From assembly GCA_024305745.1 (NCBI GenBank), contig JAHRBS010000002.1, forward strand, positions 620,001 to 684,000: 64,000 nt of DNA. The letters run 5' to 3'. The notes beneath the pieces are model-generated. The model was not told the DNA's origin, did no database searches, and was given only the letters and a program-made list of their open reading frames with translations. Made by a program: the position numbers and the translations under genes. The DNA is from Polyporus tsugae (Eukaryota; Basidiomycota; Agaricomycetes; Polyporales; Polyporaceae). Within the stretch, counting starts at the first letter, position 1, and every line of letters begins with the position of its first letter. Positions 10,938 to 22,676 of this stretch are shown piece by piece.

Positions 10938-11942
10938 CTTGGGTGACACAGCGGAGAGCAAGGCAGAAGATAGGCAGTCCAAGATGTGGTCTCGAGGGGA
11001 AGAAACCCACGAGGGTGTATATATAATATAATACAGTGTGGGGTCAAGCCGCTTTGGTCGGAGAGCAGGAGCAGCCACCGGCGTCCGGTTCGGTCCACCC
11101 CCGTCTTCACATGCCTCGTACCACCCTAACCGTAGTCTCCGGGTTGCCTCTTTTGGACGCCCAGCCAAGTTCGTTGAAGCCGAGGAGTCAGGCTGTCAGT
11201 GGGCACCTTGGCTCCTATGTATCGTCTTCGTGAATGTCTGTCTCCATTGACAGCCCCCAGATACTGATACTCACTGTGCAATACAACCGGCCGTACATAA
11301 TCCATCGGACAATGTGCGGGATCGGGATTTAGTAGGCTTACGTGGTATCACGCCATGGCGCGAACTCACCACCGGTCGCTGAGGTTCCGGAGATGAGGCG
11401 GAGAGAGCGCGGAGGCAGACTGACGTACCGGCGTTGACTAAATACTACGACTAAATATCACATAGTTCAATACAGCGGCTGCGGTCTCCTGAGCATAAGT
11501 ATCAGATATCTCAGGCTGGCCGTTGGAGTGCATATGAGCGCTGATTCATCCTACGGTGGATCATGAAAATGACCAGGAGGGCGACCCGTTCGCTCTCCGT
11601 GAGTTGCGGATAACGAGCATTGCCCGTCATTTTCTCATTCAAGAACGTGGAACGTTGAATACTGAACTGTCATTCAGTGCGGTCGGTCGAGGATCAACTT
11701 GAAGACGGCAACCTTGTATGAACCAATAAACCCAATGAAATAATGTTAATAAGTTACAGCTCCTAGATATCATGACCGGATGAATCTAATAATAAGATGG
11801 CACCGACACTTCTGACTGTGACCACCAGAGCGCGCGACCGTCGTTACCAGCGACGGTATTGGGATACAGGGCATCGCGCGGCCGCATCGGCTCCGAGTTA
11901 CACACACCTCGAGCCGGCCGTAAGGGAGTCGTTTACTCAGGC
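10938..11942. other. Intergenic, ANT1 promoter and chitinase 2 3' side
   Basis: About 1 kb with a TATA-like AT run near 11014-11033 serving the ANT1 gene. The rest, with several AT-rich patches at 11440-11780, shows no gene. It does not resemble the flank of chitinase copy 1, so the duplication ends close to the stop codon. Confidence 0.55.
11014..11033 (-). promoter_or_regulatory. TATA-like AT run of the ANT1 gene
   Basis: A TATATATAATATAATA run lies about 80-95 bp upstream of the minus-strand ATG at 10937, a plausible distance for a fungal TATA element. Confidence 0.45.
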
Positions 11943-13781
11943 CTAGCACGAGCCGTCATCGGTCCAGTCGCTGTTGGCGCGAGGCGTGCTGTTGTAGGTC
12001 CACCACTTCGCAGTCCAGAGGTGACCGTTGTACGTGGCCTTCTGGCCGCTGGTGTACTGCGCGGTTCGGTCCACGATCAGCTCCGCCCAGTAGGTAGAGA
12101 GAAGCCATGGAGGACGGTGTACTCACAGAGACGGTGGAGGACCAAGCGGCGATACCCTTGCAAGAGCCTGAAGAGCCGGTTGAGGTCGACGTAGGGGAAG
12201 CCGTCCTGGTCCTCGTCTTGGTCCTCGTGGACGTCTTGTGAGTGCCCGTGGGCTTGTGGGTCCTCGTAGTCTTGTGAGTGCTCGTGCTCTTGTGGGTCCT
12301 CGTGCTCTTGTGAGTGCTCGTGCTCTTGTGGGTCCTCGTGGTCCTGTGAGTGGTGGTCGTGCGGCTGCCGCCGCCGCCGCTCTGGCGAATTGCGTTCTTG
12401 ATCACCTGGTCGAAGCGGCCGTTCACTATCGCGTCAGGATGAAAACTATCAGCGGACAGTTCGACCCAAAAGACAGAATGATGACGCACTGTAGGCCTGC
12501 GAGGCATCCCAGAGCATCACACCGCCAAACGACGAGTACTTGCTACGTGTCTCGAGCGCGATGTTGATCAGCGTCGTGGAGTCGACGTAGCCAGAGGTGC
12601 CAGCCGTGGACGACGCAAGCGCCCCAATGTAGACCTTCACGTTCTTGTTCGGCGCAGCCGTCTTGGCCCAGGTGTCCCATAACCCGAAGTCCCAGGCATT
12701 GACGTTGTTGTAGTTGAGCACGCCGCACCCGTTGTTATAGAACTGGACGAAGACCGCGTCGAAAGCGACGGCGTTCAAGACCCTGTGGAAAAGACGACGT
12801 TTAGGGGCTAAGCACTAGTCGGAAATATTTGGGGACACTTACGTGGACATGTAAGCGTCGGGGAACGGGCACTGCGGGGCACCGGTGACGTATAACTTCC
12901 TGCCCGCACCGTTCGAAAGAGTACGGAGACGGGTGATGAACGAGTCGTAGTACGTGGTACCACCACCCTCGACGTCAATGTCCACACTGAGGGCATGCGT
13001 CAGCGGGTAGCCTCAGCTTCATGCAACAGCGAGCAGTCACATACCCATCGAGAACAGCGGTGCCGAAGGGACGAGTGCTGCTCGACCCGCCGAAGAACAA
13101 TTTCCACACGGTGTCACCGAAGGCGGTGGCATCGGAGGCCGAAGCGAAGCTCGCGGCACCAGTCGCACCACCGAAGGACAGCGAGATGATCTTTCCCTTG
13201 GCCTGGCAAGCCTTGATTTGCGAAGCGAGGAACTGGCAGTTCGGCAGTGCGGTGCCTGGGAAGGCTGCATTGTCCGATGGGTTGCAAGTCTGTCATGTGA
13301 TGGTCCTCGTGAATCACCATGCATTCTGCGGGTAGTTGAACAACTCACGTTGGCCATGTTCAAGGAAGGAAGGCCGCCAGCACCGTTGAAGACGTTCACG
13401 AATGCCAAGGGGATAAAATCGATGGTGTCGTCCTGGAATGGGGCTCGTCAGAAACTAGACACCTCTAAAATGAAAATGATGGTGGACAACCTGGCAGTAA
13501 TACGAGAGGTCCTTTTGCCAGTTTGCGGGGTCGGAGAGATGGGTGGCACCGTACGAGTTTTGTCCATAGTACCTGCAGCGTAGACATGAGACGAGATACA
13601 AGTGTATCACGTTGATGCGACTTACACCGCGAGCTAATATCGATAATAATCAATCGCGGAAGACATGGACAAAGATGAAGCTAGGACTTACGTTGTCGCT
13701 CCTGGCGATGTCGAACCCAAAGGCGTAGAGAGCGCCCATGGACAGGGCAGAGAGAACAGGTGCGCGCCAGGCGAAGACCAT
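11943..13781 (-). CDS. Secreted GH18 class III chitinase with CBM5, copy 2
   Basis: This inverted paralogue of the chitinase at 854-2717 has the same nine-exon structure: 13781-13692, 13633-13626 (8 nt), 13572-13491, 13432-13349, 13289-13045, 12986-12843, 12782-12490, 12425-12127 and 12056-11943. The protein is 452 residues with a signal peptide, an intact GH18 motif (catalytic Glu176), a His/Thr/Arg-rich linker and a CBM5 ending WTDDGSC. Catalytic exons differ from copy 1 at only a few percent of sites, and the intron after exon 3 is identical. Intron 7 is 64 nt here against 66 nt in copy 1, which confirms it is an intron. The linker, intron 8 and CBM5 exon are clearly diverged, so the two enzymes may differ in chitin binding more than in catalysis. 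Confidence 0.92.
12235..12360 (-). repeat. 18-bp tandem repeats in chitinase linker, copy 2
   Basis: Seven 18-bp units, alternating between two sequence variants, encode Thr-His-Lys-Ser/Thr units in the linker. The period matches the array in copy 1, but the units differ. The linker has therefore turned over independently since duplication. Confidence 0.85.
13626..13633 (-). other. 8-nt micro-exon of chitinase copy 2
   Basis: The same CTCGCGGT bases and flanking splice sites occur as at 1002-1009, in the same position of the gene and needed for the same reading frame. Confidence 0.85.
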
Positions 13782-14547
13782 TTTCGGCTTTAAACTTGAA
13801 GCTTGAATGAATAGCCAAAAGAAAATCCGCTCGAAAGCGCTGCGTAACCCGAGGGATATCCTTGGAGAACGGTCAGGATGGCACCCGACCTATTTATCCT
13901 CTCGGACACGCCTGGTGGCATATGCTGGCAGCGTAGTTCAACGGTACCGTGCGTGCAAGAACACATGGTACATGAACGTTTGAACGACGGGCCATAAAGG
14001 CATCTTGGTCGGCGACACTCAACGGAACACTGGTGCCTACTAGTACATGTGTCTTGAACGCGTGGGTCTTTCGTTGAGAGGCAACGCCGAGATGGCAGTT
14101 GGCCATAGTCGTAACGACGTCCTGCACAATGACCATATCAGGTGCAGCTGATGATATCAAAAGCAGCCTCTAAACTTACAGAATGTCAGGTACGCACCCT
14201 TGCGCGTTGCCCACTAAGTAGCTGCTGATCACATGGAAGCTCTGTTATTGCGCAAACGCACACGAGGTACTGAACATCCGCAGGAATGACGCGACTGAGA
14301 ATGCAACGTGAGCATCAGCACTAGACTCGCAAGCCAGTCGCTTGGCGTGTCGTCCAAACCGAGCGAGGTATCAGTGGAGTTTGAAGACAGGACGATCCTC
14401 ACAACGGAGTTTGAATCTCCCATCATCTAGAGACGAGCCTACATACTGCCTAAGTACTAGTACATCAACACGCAAGAATTTTCTCGTGCAGTACTTATGT
14501 CATTCCCAATAGCCTCTATAACAAGTGATCCACCAGCGAGTCACTAG
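13782..14547. other. Promoter of chitinase 2 and GST 3' side
   Basis: Positions up to about 14163 are duplicated promoter DNA shared with copy 1. From 14164 to 14547 I see nothing but presumed GST 3' UTR. The short open frame at 13894-14160 aligns in part with a differently broken frame upstream of copy 1, so I treat it as non-coding. Confidence 0.55.
13890..13897 (-). promoter_or_regulatory. TATA-like box of chitinase copy 2
   Basis: ATAAATAG on the minus strand lies 109 bp before the ATG at 13781, matching its position in copy 1. Confidence 0.55.
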
Positions 14548-15542
14548 TCAGGCATGACCTGGAGCGGCCGTAGTGCGCTTGAATGCCGGATGGTCCTTCC
14601 AGAGCTCGATTTGGGCGTCCTACCAGCGCGGCAACGAAAGGTGAGCGATATATCCACCACGACGCAACGCTGACTGCCACTGACCTCGTCCCAGTTGACT
14701 TGGAAACTCGGCCACTCGGTCAGGTCTTGGATGTACGTCCTGAACCGCGCATACTCCTCGCCCGCAAGCGCCTGGCGCACCTTATCCCCTTCTTCATAGG
14801 TGTATCCCCCGAGCCCCCTGCGGAAGAACAGCATCATGCGCACGATAAACGGCGCAACGGCGCAGTCCGCGATCGAGTACTGCCCGATGGCAAACCCTGT
14901 GGATGGGAGGGCTGACTGGAACTTGCCGAGCGCTTGCAGGAGGCCCTCAGCGGGCTGCCCCAGGAAGACGGCCCCCTTAAAGGCGTCGTGGACATAGTTC
15001 TCGTAAAGGGAGATGACGCGACGGGCCTTCGCGCGGAGGACGGGGTCGGTGGGGAGGAGGTTTGCCTCCGGGTAGATGTCGGCGATGAACTCGAGGAGCG
15101 CGATCGACTCGGACAGCTTCTCAGACTCCGCAGAAGGCTGATCGGATGGGACATCGGGTCCCCCGTAGGTGATGGAAGGGATCTACATAGCAGGCCGTGA
15201 GCGGGTTGGAGTGGAGAGATCGATGGAACACGTTCCTGACCTTCCCCAGGGGGTTGATGGTGTAGTACCATTCAGGCTTGGATCCCTTCGACTTCCCGAA
15301 TTCGTGTGCCTTGTACTGAGCGCCAGCCTCGTCGAGGGCAAGTTGGACCTGGTGTAATACTGGATGGTTAACAGGACGGACAGTGGTAAGGATCTGCAGG
15401 ACGCGTTGATCCTTACCCGGTGAGAGTACGGAGAGTACTGTGGCAGACCAATCCCGAGCATCAGCAAAGAGATACCAAACCGCAAGTGGTTTCAGACTCT
15501 CACTGCAGCAGTGTAGAAAGTGATTTGCTTTATGGGAGACAT
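14548..15542 (-). CDS. Glutathione S-transferase, omega-like
   Basis: This is a cytosolic glutathione-dependent enzyme of detoxification or thiol redox. The spliced protein is 245 residues. It has a thioredoxin-like N-terminal domain with an AAYSPYSHRVQLAL start, where the Ser/Tyr after the first strand is the usual catalytic region. A NPLGKIPSI glutathione-binding loop follows, then an alpha-helical C-terminal domain with GFAIGQYSIADCAV. Exons from the 5' end: 15542-15504, 15437-15417, 15348-15241, 15182-14685 and 14619-14548. Exon 2 is only 21 nt and encodes the Tyr-Ser-Pro-Tyr-Ser-His-Arg segment of the active-site loop. The class is uncertain. Agaricomycetes have several expanded GST classes and I cannot place this one firmly. 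Confidence 0.85.
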
Positions 15543-16585
15543 GGTGATGGAACTCAAGAGGCACGGACTTGGACCTTTATGTACCCAGGTTTGCGTGATC
15601 GCACGCGGTACCGCGGTGGTGAGTCACAATTATATATGGGTGACCAGAGTCGCTGCAAGTACCAAGTTGTGAGTCTACCCAGGGACTGCGCTGAGATTAA
15701 GTCTGTTGCTGTGCAGCTGAGGTCTGGGGTGTAGATACTGTAGCTAGGGTTCTGAATGACTGTATGCGTATGTGCCGAATGACTAGCATGCTCACCAGAG
15801 GGACGTGCATTGGGGATGGGTCACGATCGACGCGTGATCCCCACAACATTGGTAGGTAACTGACGCCACAATTGAACCCAATGCGTTGTCCATCCTCACG
15901 GATGTCCAGGCAAGTACTGGCGGATGAAATGGATCACCTGAATGGGTAATAGATGATTGCTGTGGTGGGACGATTTCCTGTCCATAATTCAGCAAACCTG
16001 AACCTCTCAAGGTCGAGTCGCGGGCACAGTTCCGGCGAGCCTGGCAGGGCATCCAGTTTCACTGTCATGTTCACCAAGTCATCTTAAGGATGAGGAAAAG
16101 ACTGAACATTGTCCGCTGATGATTGGTAAGACCACACAGAGCACCTACCTGGATCAAGGTATGTTCTTTCCCTCCTGTTTTCGAAGCGTAAGGTACGATG
16201 GATTGGTGGTAGCTGGAAAGAGGTCAATCGTCGGACTTAGACAGGCGATCTTCCGAATGAGATTGACATTTATGTCGGGATAGTGTGAGGTTGATGCTAT
16301 ATTTCTGTACAGTATAAGATGCTCAGAACATATGCTTATGCGTATGCGTGGGATGAAATAACATACGGTGAGTAGTAGAAAGTGAGTTGAAGACAGAGTC
16401 GTGGTCAAGTTGAAGCTTGATGTCGATGACCTCCGAGTCCTTTGCAGATGGCGCCTCACGACGGAAATGCTTAGCGCCTGTTCTCGAACACCTCCACCCT
16501 GCCTCCACCACCCACGGTCAGCTCGACCGTCTACATCTCCCACATATCACCCCATACCTCTGTATTATATTCGTAGTCTTCTATT
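15543..16585. other. Intergenic between divergent GST and XRN1
   Basis: About 1 kb lying between two divergent starts. It holds a TATA-like run for GST near 15629 and the XRN1 promoter. Nothing else is recognisable. Confidence 0.6.
15629..15638 (-). promoter_or_regulatory. TATA-like box of the GST gene
   Basis: A CATATATAAT run on the minus strand lies about 90 bp upstream of the ATG at 15542. Confidence 0.45.
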
Positions 16586-19500
16586 ATGGGTGAGTTGCCA
16601 GTGATTCGGTTGCGACTGTGTTAACAGAGCTTGTTCAGGAATTCCGAAGGTCGGGTTCGAATGTCTGACGTATGCGTCCCTCACTGACCAAATTCCCAAC
16701 AGTTCTTCAGATACATCTCGTGAGTTCCCTATTGTAGTCCTGCAGCACGAGCTGACACTTTTGCAGCGAGCGGTACCCCTTGACATCGCAGTTGATTCAG
16801 GAGAACAAGATTCCGGAGTTTGGTGTGTAGTTCCTCCAAATCTCCTGCTCGGGTGCTAAACTTGTTCTCCAGATAACCTATATGTCGACTTCAATGGTAT
16901 CATACACAACTGTGCGTAAACAGCACCCTGTGTGACGCTATGTTATGGCTGAACCGGGGAGTTGTACAGGCTCACATCCCAATGACGAGGACGCCCACTT
17001 CCGGCTCACCGAGGAGCAAATCTTCACCTCCATCTTTGCATATGTCGATCATTTGTTTGGAAAGATCAAGCCGAAGAAGCTGTTTTTCATGGCCGTCGAC
17101 GGTGTTGCTCCGCGTGCGAAGATGAACCAGCAACGGAGCCGTCGCTTCAGGACCGCGAAAGAAGCGAAGGAGGTGCGCGAGAAGGCGGAGAGGAAAGGGG
17201 AGAAGCTGCCAGAGACGAAAGCATTTGACAGCAATTGTATCACGCCAGGTGAGTCCGCACGTTGCTGGGTGTGGAGGACGGAGGTTAGTTGAACGAGGGG
17301 CCGCGTATGGGCTTGCAGGCACGGAGTTCATGGCGCGGCTGTCGGAGCAACTGCGTTACTTCGTGAACAAGAAGATCTCGGAGGACGCGAACTGGCGGGA
17401 CGTCATAGTGGTGCTATCGGGACACGACGTCCCGGGCGAGGGCGAACACAAGATCATGGAGTATATTCGACTGTCGAGGGCACAGCCGGATTACGATCCG
17501 AATGTGCGGCACTGTCTGTACGGCCTGGACGCCGATTTGATCATGCTGGGTCTGCTGAGCCATGACCCTCACTTCTGTTTGTTGCGAGAGGAGGTGAAGT
17601 TTGGCCCGGCTTCGAAGAGCAAGGGCAACAAGAGGTATGTGAACCCTTCATGGCAGTTCTCGATGTGGTCGCGTCCCGCCAACCTTACGATCTGCCCGCC
17701 GTAGTCTCGATTCCATCAACTTTTATTTGCTACATCTCACGCTAATGCGGGAGTACCTGGATCTCGAGTTCCACGACATCGAGCCGGTCCTACCATTCGA
17801 TTATAGCCTCGAGCACGTCATCGACGACTTCATCTTGCTTGCCGTGTTCGTCGGGAACGATTTCTTGCCGAACCTGCCAGATTTACACATTCACGAAAAC
17901 GGCTTGGAGAAGCTGTTTGATGTTTACAAGAAGGCGTTGCCGTCACTAGGTGAGATGCCCTTTTTTCCCCTTTGAGTCGCCTACGATTAAACCTCGACGC
18001 AGATGGCTACTTGAACGAGAATGGTGTCATCAACACCAAGCGGCTGCAGGTGATTCTGGATGAGATGGCGGAGTGGGAGAAGGAAGTCTTCGAGAAGGAG
18101 TACGCAGATATCAACTGGTACAAAGGGAAGCAGGCGAAGCACGTGAAGGAGATGGAGTTAGGAAGAAAGCGGTCGAAGCTGGGTATGTACCACGGTCAAT
18201 CACGCTTCTCCAACCAACTGAATGCCTTTCGCAGTTTTAACGACGTCTCAGCGGAGGATTTTTGACCAAGTGAAGAAGTTCGTGCTGGAGAGGAGGAAGC
18301 TGCCGGTGGCCCAACAGGCCAGTCACAGGCCGCTGATGATGGTGAACGACTTCCCCGCTGCGGACAGAGCGTTCATCACCCGTCTCGCTGGGGACCTGCA
18401 TCTATCAGTTGCTTGGGACGAGTATGACGAGGAAGACAGGAATCTGGTCACGTGGCGATTCCCTGGGGAGCTGGCCGAGCCTTTCCCAGAGAAAGGAAAC
18501 GGGAAAACGGAGGATAACGAGGAAGAGTGGGAAGACGAAGACGACGAGGAGTCGAGAGCGGCCGTGGACCGGGTGCTGAACAAGTATGGGAAGGCGAAGG
18601 TGATGGAGGACGACAAGGAGGGCGACTTTGACGCGCGGTACGAGTCGTCCATCAAGGAGAAGATGGACGAGTGGAAACGAGGCTACTATGAGGTCCGTTT
18701 TCTCAGCTGTTGCACTGCGGATCGAGGATTGACATTTGTTGCAGGGGAAGCTGGAGATCTCGTACGACGATCCGACGGACATGGGCGACCTCGTCTATCG
18801 ATACGTCGAGGGACTGCAGTGGGTCATGCACTATTACTACAGCGGCGTTGCATCTTGGAGTTGGTTCTACAATTACCACTACGCACCTCGCATCTCAGGT
18901 ATGTTGGGCACTGCTCATATGCGGCGACGATGCCTAACACCGTGGGCTAGATCTAAAGGGCGTCGACGGAATGTGCTTCGAGTTCGACCTCGGCCGTCCA
19001 TTCCGGCCGTTCGAACAGCTCATGGGCGTGCTTCCCGAAGCGAGCAGGGAGCTCATCCCAGTGCCATATAGGGTGCGTAAACCGAGATGAAGACAACGCG
19101 CCTTTCTGACAATCTGTGTGCAGGATCTCATGCTCGATCCAAACTCGCCCATTCTGGACTTCTATCCCACGGAGTTTGAGCTGGATCTGAATGGAAAGAA
19201 ACAGGACTGGGAAGCTATCGTGAAGATCCCGTTCATCGAGGAGCATCGACTCCTGAAGGCAATGCGCTGTGGGTTACCATTACCATCTTCGTTCATGTAT
19301 TTTCATTGACATCCCCGCAGCACGCGAGGCTGATCTCACAGAAGAAGAGAGGCGACGCAATGGTTTTGGGACGAGTACCAAATTCATCTATAAACCCGGC
19401 GAGCCGACTGTGTACCCATCCTCTCTACCCGGTTTCTTCCCGACACTCCAACGGTGTTATTGCAAGATGGTGGCATTCGACCTACCTACGCTCGATGGGC

Positions 19501-21869
19501 TCCACCTCGTCGAAGGCTTGTGTGATGGCGTCTTTCTTGGTGCGGATGCACTCGCCGGTTTCCCGTCGCTGCAGACCCTTCCCCACACTGCATTATTGGG
19601 CCCCCACGGTGTCAACGTCCATGGCTCCGAGAGCCGGAACAAATCGATGGTGATTCACGTCGACAACGCCCACGAGAACCGCAAGACCTCGGATGTCGCG
19701 CAAGAGATGATCGACGAGAGGACGTTCATCGGTTGGCCATTCCTCCAGGAGGGCAAGGTTGTTGCGGTCTCGGACTCGCTCTTCAAGTACGAGAAGTTGT
19801 CGATCGTTCAAGGTGACCCGCCGAAGGTCATCTCGAATCCGCACACGCCGCAAGGGCTCGGGCTTTGGAAGATGAAGTCAGAGAAGATCGAGCATTACTA
19901 CTCGAAGCGCTGTGGTGTCGTCACTGGCAACATCGATGTTCTCTTGCATGTTCGTCCCCTCAAGGGTTAGTCGCTGCTCTGCCTCCTCCCCCAGGCGTTA
20001 CAGTTGACCAATTGGATCCCTAGGCCTGAAGCGTTTGGATGATGGTTCGTTCATCAAGGACTACGAAGGACCTGAGAAGGAGACCGAGCAAGCCGTCCAG
20101 ATGGCTATCTCCGAGGTCAACTCCGAGGACCCTAGATTCCAGGAGAAGAAAGCACCCCCTCTTTCAGAGGAATTCCCCGATGGGAGCAAGGTCTTTTTCC
20201 TTGGCGAACATGCGTACGGCGTTGCTGCGCAGGTCTCTGCGACTGATGAAGATACTTTGTCGGTCATCTTGGCAGTGAGTCCTATACACTGCGTTGTCGC
20301 CATATTTCGTACTGATTCGATGCACCCGCAAGTTCTTCCCCACTGAGAAGACAGAGAATGAGCAGTTCAAAACAATTGTCTCAACTCGTTCGCAGAACAA
20401 GTACTTCCCGTCGTTCAAGGTTGCGGATATGCTTGGTATCTCGAGCAAGGCGTTATCAAAGATCACGTCGAGCTTCATGGCCGTCACCGGTGACGGTAGC
20501 AAGAGCAACCTCGGTCTAAGCTTGAAGTTCGAAGCGAAAGCCTTGAAGGTCATCGAGTATTCACGCAAGGATGGTCGCTACTGGGAGTTCAGCGAGAAGG
20601 CCGTCCAGCTCATTCACGAGTACAAGGCAACGTACCCTGAGGTCTTCCGCGTCCTTGATCGCAGCGGAGATGGTATACCCTTTCATCAGCTGTCGCCAGC
20701 TCCATACTGACGTCGTTCCATAGCGATGGTCAAGGGCTCCGATGTCTTCCCCAATATCCAGAACCCCGAAGCGAAGGTCAAGGAGGCCAAGGCATGGCTC
20801 AACTCCAAAGGCGTCAGGGACTTCGAGCCCGTCTCCCTCTTCTGCGATCAGTTGGGCAAGGAGACGGTGAAGGAGATCGAGGCGCTTGCAGATAGCCTGA
20901 CCGCGAACAAGCAGCCTGGAGGATTTAAGAAGGCGATCGTGAAGCGTATCCCTCGCCAGGCCGTCCTCAAGCCTTCTCACGCGGTGTATCGCCTCCAGAA
21001 CCAGCACTTCGCGCTGGGCGACAGGGTGACCATGGTCCAGGACTCTGGCGGGGTGCCCTTGTCATGCAAGGGCGTCGTTATTGGTATGAACGCTAAATCG
21101 ATGGACGTCGTCTGGGATGCTCCCTTCATGTCTGGTACCACGCTAAGTGATAGGTGTGTTGTTTAATGCTCTCCTTCCATTCACGTTCTCATGTAAACAT
21201 GGATATGCTAGGTGTTCGCAGTACCGTGGATCAACCGTCGAATTCTCGGCGTGCCTCAATTTGACGAACCCGCAGTTCCAGGCGTCGACAAACCCGAATG
21301 CTCCTCACGTGCAAAAACCGCATGCGCCATTCAAGCCCCGGTTCGGACCTCACCCATCAATGCAATCTGGTCCCGGAATGCAACCTGTCGCAGGATTCCG
21401 TCCTGCCGCGACTACGTGCGTTGTTCACTCTTACCCAGCCGTCGCCGTCTCTGACACTGTTATTCTTTCTAGACAAGCTGCGCACAACGGTTTCGGCTAC
21501 AACGGACCCATCCAGATCATGGCGAACCCCAACCGTGGCCGTGGCGGAGCGTTGCGGGGCGGCGGTCCAGCAGCACACAAGGCCTCTTCCACAGGTGTGT
21601 CACCGACCGAGATCGACTCCATCAACGACAGCGCGAAGACCAACTCCTCCGCTTCCGGACCTAACGGAAACCAAGTCCCTCCGCAGAGGGGCAGAGGTGC
21701 GTCCTTCCGGGGCTACAACGGTTTCCAAGGCCGCGGAGGCTTCCAAGGCACGCGCGGTGGATTTGCGCCGCCGTTCCGCGGCCGTGGCGGGTTCGGGTCA
21801 GGCGGGGAACGTGGGGGGTTCAGAGCCCGAGGGGGAAGGGGCCACTTCGCGACGCCCTCCGCGTCCTGA
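16586..21869 (+). CDS. XRN1: Cytoplasmic 5'-3' exoribonuclease XRN1
   Basis: This enzyme degrades decapped mRNA from the 5' end in the cytoplasm. The spliced protein is 1430 residues, the usual size for fungal XRN1. It starts MGIPKFFRYISERYP. Nuclease motifs are intact: [18 protein letters not shown] (Asp86 region), [29 protein letters not shown] and FVGNDFLP. The helical region, the SH3-like and D1-D3 part, and an RGG-rich tail follow. Nineteen exons: 16586-16589, 16639-16649, 16703-16719, 16767-16822, 16873-16911, 16970-17248, 17319-17634, 17705-17949, 18003-18182, 18235-18692, 18745-18898, 18951-19072, 19124-19268, 19321-19965, 20024-20274, 20333-20672, 20724-21153, 21212-21415 and 21473-21869. 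The first three coding exons are 4, 11 and 17 nt. The RGG tail and the lack of a zinc-knuckle-like motif argue against nuclear RAT1. Confidence 0.93.
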
Positions 21870-22676
21870 GAGTCGAGAACGAATCTGGGACTGAAGACGA
21901 TCAGTGTACTTATTCTCTTGTAGCATAGCTTACGTCCTCACTACTCCGTCTTAGATCTTTGGTGGTTTCGCTTTTCTACTACGTAGAACGTCCTGCCATG
22001 CTACTGTACAGTACTGCGCGTTATCGTTTCCGGTGGTCACAGTTCCAAGTCGTCGACGCGAGTGCTATCTTCCTCTACTTAGGTTGTTGTCATGGGGACT
22101 GGCAAGATATTTCTGCAACGATCTACTTTATTGCATTCTCAACTTGACCATTTGCGACATGTCATAACAATGGGCATACAAGAGACAATACTACAAACAT
22201 CGTTGTAATTCTGGCTACGGGCGACGCGGGACATGTCTACGACGGACCTGGAGACGAGTAACACGAACGAGCCGACTACATGGATTAAAACGAGGAGCGC
22301 AGACCGAGTGCGAGTACAACACGCGTACAGTGTAAGTGTAAAGCACTGGGCGACAGCATAGGAGGGGGTGAATAGGATGTGAGGTATCGCGGAGGTACGT
22401 ATCGTGGGTGGCGCCCCAGGCGCCAAATCAAGACGGATACGTGGAGGGGTAGGATGGGATGGGATGAGCGGATAAGTGGGGTAGTCTGTGGGTGTCGCAG
22501 GGTGGGATACGTGGGCGAGAGCGCGACAACACAAGTCGACGCACGGAGAGGGCGGGGAGGGCAAGGAAAACAAGACCATCGGCGAGCCAAGAGGAGACAT
22601 ACCAATACCAAAGCAAACGCGGAGTTGCATTGAGCAATATGAACATAGACTGGAACGTAATGCACCCCGCCGACAA
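21870..22676. other. Convergent 3' region, XRN1 and unknown gene
   Basis: This holds the 3' UTRs of two convergent genes. I see no conserved frame or RNA gene in it. Confidence 0.6.

Larger units (their letters stand above)
11943..14163 (-). repeat. Right arm of the inverted chitinase duplication
   Basis: This is the reverse-complement partner of 481-2717. Upstream blocks still recognisable in both arms are a CTTTTGATATC box at the outer edge, a GTTCTTGCAC block and the ATAAATAG box. Similarity stops sharply at the chitinase stop codon on the inner side and near 14163 on the outer side. Confidence 0.88.

Noticed and set aside
16650..16702. A GGTTCGAATG box resembling the B box of a tRNA gene
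   Set aside because: It lies inside an XRN1 intron and no cloverleaf can be drawn around it.
18323..18655. A serine-rich minus-strand frame
   Set aside because: It is antisense to the acidic Glu/Asp stretch of XRN1 exon 10.
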